Source: Adiantum capillus-veneris
Taxonomy: Eukaryota > Streptophyta > Polypodiopsida > Polypodiales > Pteridaceae
Assembly: GCA_014529385.2 (NCBI GenBank)
Contig: CM043964.1
Location: 130,106,920-130,170,919, forward strand
Direction of reading: 5' to 3'
Length of the DNA: 64,000 nt
This document shows positions 60,301 through 64,000 of this stretch, one piece after another. The notes beneath the pieces are model-generated. The model was not told the origin of the DNA. It saw only the letters and a list, made by a program, of their open reading frames with translations, and made no database searches. The position numbers were made by a program, and so were the translations under genes. Within the stretch, counting starts at the first letter, position 1; the number at the start of each line of letters is the position of its first letter.

Positions 60301-60914
60301 CTCCATGAGATATCTCCCATACTCTGTGTGCTCTCTATCCTGTGAGTGTCTGTCAAGTCCCATCTCCGATATATCCATCTCTCTAAGCATCTCCTTCGAG
60401 GTATCATAAAATACCGTTTGGGAGTGGGCCGTCCTGGCATTAAAGTCTCCCAAAAGAATGATATCTCCATCTCTAGAGAACTCCCATATGTCATCATCAA
60501 GTATAGAGAAGGGGGATTGCCCTCTAGGTGAGGTATAGACTGATGTGCTAGGGGGAAAGTAACATATAGCAATGTATAAGAATCTGCCTGTCTCAGCTCT
60601 CAGTCTCACCCACATGTATCTCGCCTTGTCATCTCTCCGGACAATCTGTAATAGCAGCTGCTCCTCCTTGAATAAGACTTCTACCCATAGTTACCCGGAA
60701 CGCGGAACGGGAACGGCGACGGGATCCCCGCGGAATGGGGGAACGGCTAGGGGTTTGGAACGGGAACGGCGCGGAATGGGAGGTATAAAAAACACCCAAA
60801 TAGTGCATCTTTTAGCTTCTTGTGTTTAAATACAAGGAGTATTAGAGTGCTTTGACTCTAATACTCACAAAAAACTCGTTTTGAAGACCATTCAATCTTG
60901 CTATGACTAGATGA

Positions 60915-60957
<43 letters not shown>

Positions 60958-61625
60958 CTCGAGAGAGTGAGAGGGAGAGGGAGAGATTTGAGAGAGTGGG
61001 AGGGAGAGGAAGAGAGCTTGAAGGCTTAAAGCCTTTAGCCTTGAGAGAGTGAGTCTTGAGAGGGAGAGATCTTGAGAGTGTGAGAGGGAGAGAGCTTGAG
61101 CCTTGAGGATTAGCTTGTGGAGGGAAAGGGGGAGGGGGGTGCATTTTATGAGTCCTTGAGGCCTTGCACACTTCAAAAAGAAGCCCAAACATTTACTTCA
61201 ATTTTTTCAATTTTTGCCAAATTTGATTGTAGCCGTTGGCCGTTCCAAGGGCATTCCGGAACGTTTTGGGGGCGTTCGGAACGTTCCGGAATGGCCGGTC
61301 CGGTTTGCACTGGCCACCCGGAACGTCAAACGTTTCGGGACGTTTCGGAACGTTCGGGAAGGGAACTGCCCCCCGGAACGCCGGAACGTGGGGTAGGGGG
61401 CGTTCCCCGGTAACTATGCTTCTACCCCTCTTGAACCTTGACTCCCATGCTGGGATCTAGCGTCTGGCCGACAAGCTGTCTCCCATAAGTAACCAGTCAC
61501 ATTGGCATCAAATGTCCAGATTTCTGATGTGTCTCTGCGTAAAAGACAATGTCTCTATCTCTGAAGCTATCCTCAAAGGCACCCACATCCAGCCTATATG
61601 ATCCATTACAATTCCATGCCGCCAT
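57330..61625 (-). pseudogene. LINE D ORF2: endonuclease and reverse transcriptase
   Basis: Starts MAAWNCNGS at 61625. The endonuclease is cut by the hAT element and resumes LLLQIVRRDDKARYMWVRLR near 60650, then ILLGDFNARTAHSQTVFYDT and FPHRHGANTVDYVM. RT spans 59921-58263 with FRKAFDTVPRARLMHRLLKL, a KHGCLLCPTLFGMYVDEV block where other copies have KQGCPLSPTLF, and YADDIVLISESPEGM. The C-terminal zinc motif is CQLCDREPETELHYICHC near 57730. Frameshifts occur near 59800, 58940 and 58250. The altered KQGCPLSP block would damage RT. Confidence 0.88.
60686..61418. mobile_element. hAT-type non-autonomous DNA transposon in LINE D
   Basis: 733 bp with the same termini as the LINE B insertion (CATAGTTAC ... 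GTAACTATG). The exact 8-bp target duplication CTTCTACC lies at 60678-60685 and 61419-61426. The subterminal repeats are GGAACG/CGTTCC rather than GGGACGG. The middle contains (GA)n at 60918-60950 and purine-rich 'gagagggagag' sequence. No transposase. Confidence 0.9.
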
Positions 61626-61639
61626 CCGGAGTGTGGTCC

Positions 61640-62810
61640 CATATGTCTCGCACCGTCATGTTGTGCGTCTTTCCAAAACCACTACTTTCCCTCCTCTATA
61701 AAAGGCAATTTTTCCCTTCTTCCTTGCTGCCTTGATCTGTGGCATCAACTCTTGCATATGTGCTATTTGTGCTAAAGTAAGGTCATCCCCCATAAATATT
61801 CCAGTTTTCTTAAGTGATGGTCTCTTCTTCAGGAATTCCTTCTTTGTTTACAAAGTCGGGAAACGCAAAATAAGTGCTCTTTCTTGGACGTTTCCCTAAT
61901 CATCCACTCCCTTCTTTCCTACTCTCCAAGCACCTGTGTGCATAGGTTCCGGGATGCCCATTCACTGCAAGAGTTCCTTCACTTCGTCTTCTACATTTTC
62001 GGTGTCTTTGATACCAGTAATACGGACATGGAGGGCTCTAGTCCTACTCTTCTGTTCCTCCTCAATGGTCATATTGATGATGGTAGAAGTCTGTGCGGCT
62101 TCTGGCATCCGGGCCTTCCCTTTCTTTGCACCTTCAATCCATTTTTCTGCTTCGTCAACTTTCTCCCGTGTTTTAAAAAGGCGCTATGCCCATGAGGAAG
62201 CCTCTTCTGAGTTTTGTTCTTCCCCTTCGCGCAGAGTTTTCACCTGCTCCTTAATTTCTTCGAGCTCCTTTAGCATCGAGGGCTGATTTCCTCCTTCCAT
62301 TTTGGGCATAGATCTGCAAGCTGCAAGTTCCCCTTTAAGTTCTTCGATCACTGCATCTTTATCCTTCATGCACTTTTCCATAGCGGTTTTCCAAGATTCA
62401 AAGCTTGCAATTGCCACATCCAACTTTTTCTGCAGAATACATTCCAATACATTCACTTCTGCCTGCATTAGAGCTTGCATCTCCCCTTTCACAGATAGAT
62501 ACATCTCCTCGTGCTTATCAAGCATCGCTTTATCCAATTCTTTCTTCATATCTGCATACATAGAATTCTTATAACTATCTGCGTTTGCGTACATCTCTTT
62601 CTTGATGTCATCTCTCATAAAGCTGAACTCCGATTTAATCATCACTTGAACCCTCTCCATCATTAAATCATCTTGGACTCTGACTGTTTGACCTGCCCGT
62701 AGAGAGCTTGGCGAGAGTATACTATCTCTGTTCCTCTGCTTGAATGTTGCTTTCATTTTTTGTGGGGTGGTGAAACCACTTGCATCACCATCCTCGACTG
62801 GTTGGTCCAT
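61640..62810 (-). pseudogene. LINE D ORF1, diverged and interrupted
   Basis: MDQPVEDGDASGFTTPQKMK opens a 208-aa frame at 62810 with a long coiled coil (DKAMLDKHEEMYLSVKGEMQ). After a stop near 62184 the reading continues KVDEAEKWIEGAKKGKARMP, RALHVRITGIKDTENVEDEV and RPSLKKTGIFMGDDLTLAQI, matching the C-terminal RRM-like half of ORF1 in LINEs A and B. The N-terminal half is unlike A and B, so the family exchanges ORF1 N-terminal regions or D is an older subfamily. Two more stops lie near 61975 and 61900. Confidence 0.75.
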
Positions 62811-62899
62811 CCGAGAAAGAGGAACAGAGCGAGCACTGAGTCAAGCCCTCACCAGCTGCCACTGGTGTTGATGTGATAGAGCAATGTAAGTTGCTGCAC

Positions 62900-63245
62900 C
62901 TCGCCCTCGCCAAACGACTTGCTCACCCTCGTCTTCGTCTAGGCCGTTCGCCCGTGTCTAGGCTGCTCGCCCTCGCCTTCGTCTCAGGCTGCTCGTCCTC
63001 GTCTAGGCTGTTTGCCCTCGCCCTCGTCTAGGCTGCTCGCCTTTGTCCTCGTCTCAGGCTGCTCGCCCTCGTCTCAGGCTCGCCCCTGTCTCAGGCTGCT
63101 CACCCTCGCCTCAGGTTCGTCTTCGTCTCAGGAGAGGTCGTCCTCGTCTCAAGCTGCTCGCCCTCGCCTCAGGCTCGCCTTCGTCTCAGGAGTGGTCGCC
63201 CTCGTCTCAGGCTGCTCGCCTTCGCCTCAGGCTCTCAACCAGCCC
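62900..63245. repeat. GC-rich minisatellite
   Basis: Degenerate units of about 17-35 bp built on 'gctcgccctcgtctcagg' repeat across this segment. Frames over it (63012-63389, 63043-63261) are repeat translations. It may lie in the LINE D 5' UTR. Confidence 0.85.
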
Positions 63246-64000
63246 TTTCAAGGGCCCTTGATAAAGTTCCAACGAGCCCTCTTAAGGGTCATCTACCCTA
63301 TTGATGGAGTGGTATTTGCTTTCCATTGTGTAACTAAAATGTACAAACAGATGATAAATCTTAATGCATGGGCTGACTTGACTCTGTGAGAGATTACCAC
63401 CACCACAACTCTTCATGAAGAAGCACCTCCGGGGCTGATTTGATGTAGCAATGGTCTGCGTACGGCTTCCTCAGTGAAGATATGGGGATGATTTGTACAC
63501 CCGACATGAGCGGGATCTATTGCTGACTGATGGTTACAAAACACGGAGGAAACAACAGGTCTATGGCTGAAATTTGCTACAGCTTTGTATCGCTAGAGTT
63601 CAAATCATAGACAGAGCAAAGCTGAGGTGTCAAAATCAGAAGCAGTAGAGTAAGATTTAGGTTTTTTCTTAGGATACTCCTTTTTCATGTGACCTTTAAC
63701 GTGACAAAGAAATTCCTTAGCCATGAGCTTGTTCAAAGACTTGGACATGACTAGAGTATTAGAAGTTGTGTACGACTGTGTCAGCTAAGTAGGGAGCAAG
63801 TCATGGATGGAGCATTGATCCTAGTAAAAGCTAGGTGGCAGCACTTTGGATCTACCATTAACTCTAATGGATGGAGTGACATTAGTAGGCATCACATTGT
63901 CATTGTGCTTGCCTTGTCTTGCTTGGATACATACATTGTTCATGCCGTGGATGCAAGGAAGACAAAGGAGTGCATATAGGCTGAGTTAATCTTTTGCCAC
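63246..64000. other. Intergenic DNA, no gene seen
   Basis: Mixed composition, short frames only, no element border recognised before the window ends. Confidence 0.4.

Larger units (their letters stand above)
57116..63050 (-). mobile_element. LINE D, with a hAT insertion; 5' end approximate
   Basis: Same family. The tail is at 57116-57129, the 3' UTR shares 'tattaacgtcttcaaaaggcc', ORF2 spans 57330-61625, a hAT element sits at 60686-61418, and ORF1 reaches 62810. Given the ~5.2 kb length of A and B plus the 741 bp of hAT and duplication, the 5' end is expected near 63050. That falls in the GC-rich minisatellite, and I see no (GA)n there, so this end is uncertain. Confidence 0.75.

Noticed and set aside
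63012-63389. 125-aa plus-strand frame
   Set aside because: Translation of the GC-rich minisatellite.

Overview
This window looks like intergenic DNA from a large, repeat-rich plant nuclear genome. I infer a land plant, possibly a fern, from three things: the plant-type Ty1/copia and Ty3/gypsy elements primed by initiator-Met-like sites, the very abundant (CT)n/(GA)n and (GT)n microsatellites, and the style of the LINE proteins. I see no complete intact host gene. Nearly every recognisable coding stretch is a retroelement or a decayed gene fragment.

Layout. 1-4748: a copia-type element that begins before the window and keeps gag but no pol. Its leader is crowded with duplications and (CT)n tracts. 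4749-9800: microsatellites, local tandem duplications and a long inverted-repeat (foldback) element at 7080-7528. 9802-11290 (minus): a decayed gene with FCP1/NIF-type HAD phosphatase motifs, next to an array of ~175-bp repeats that may encode its N-terminal part. 12058-12480: a copia gag fragment. 13517-15265: exon-like pieces of an unidentified host gene, the best candidate for native non-transposon coding DNA. 16673-27326: remnants of several elements, namely a 226-bp copia LTR, an L1-type zf-RVT fragment, an internally deleted minus-strand copia, a 177-bp LTR with primer-binding site, and a duplicated leader-LTR block. 29479-29836: a LINE RT fragment.

30271-37364 is a full-length but decayed copia element with a 5-bp target duplication (ATATG). 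Its 3' LTR was later enlarged by a tRNA-type SINE-like insertion and by a probable solo LTR. 37639 to about 63000 is the most striking part. Four copies of one LINE family (A-D) lie head-to-tail on the minus strand, and each (AAATG)n 3' tail abuts a (GA)n tract. The upstream ends of A and B, and the truncated end of C, also meet (GA)n. Read along the LINE strand, the elements have repeatedly entered (TC)n microsatellite DNA in one orientation. LINE A carries a nested gypsy element (42490-47592, target duplication GTATA) whose pol has been replaced by a foreign LTR fragment. LINEs B and D each carry a short hAT-type element with shared termini CATAGTTAC/GTAACTATG and exact 8-bp target duplications.

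How the parts relate: LTR elements here carry (CT)n tracts in their LTRs or leaders, and the LINEs appear to use (TC)n tracts as landing sites. One transposon class may therefore seed targets for another; that is inference. The nested insertions give a relative order of events: LINE copies first, then gypsy and hAT insertions; copia-2 first, then SINE and solo LTR.
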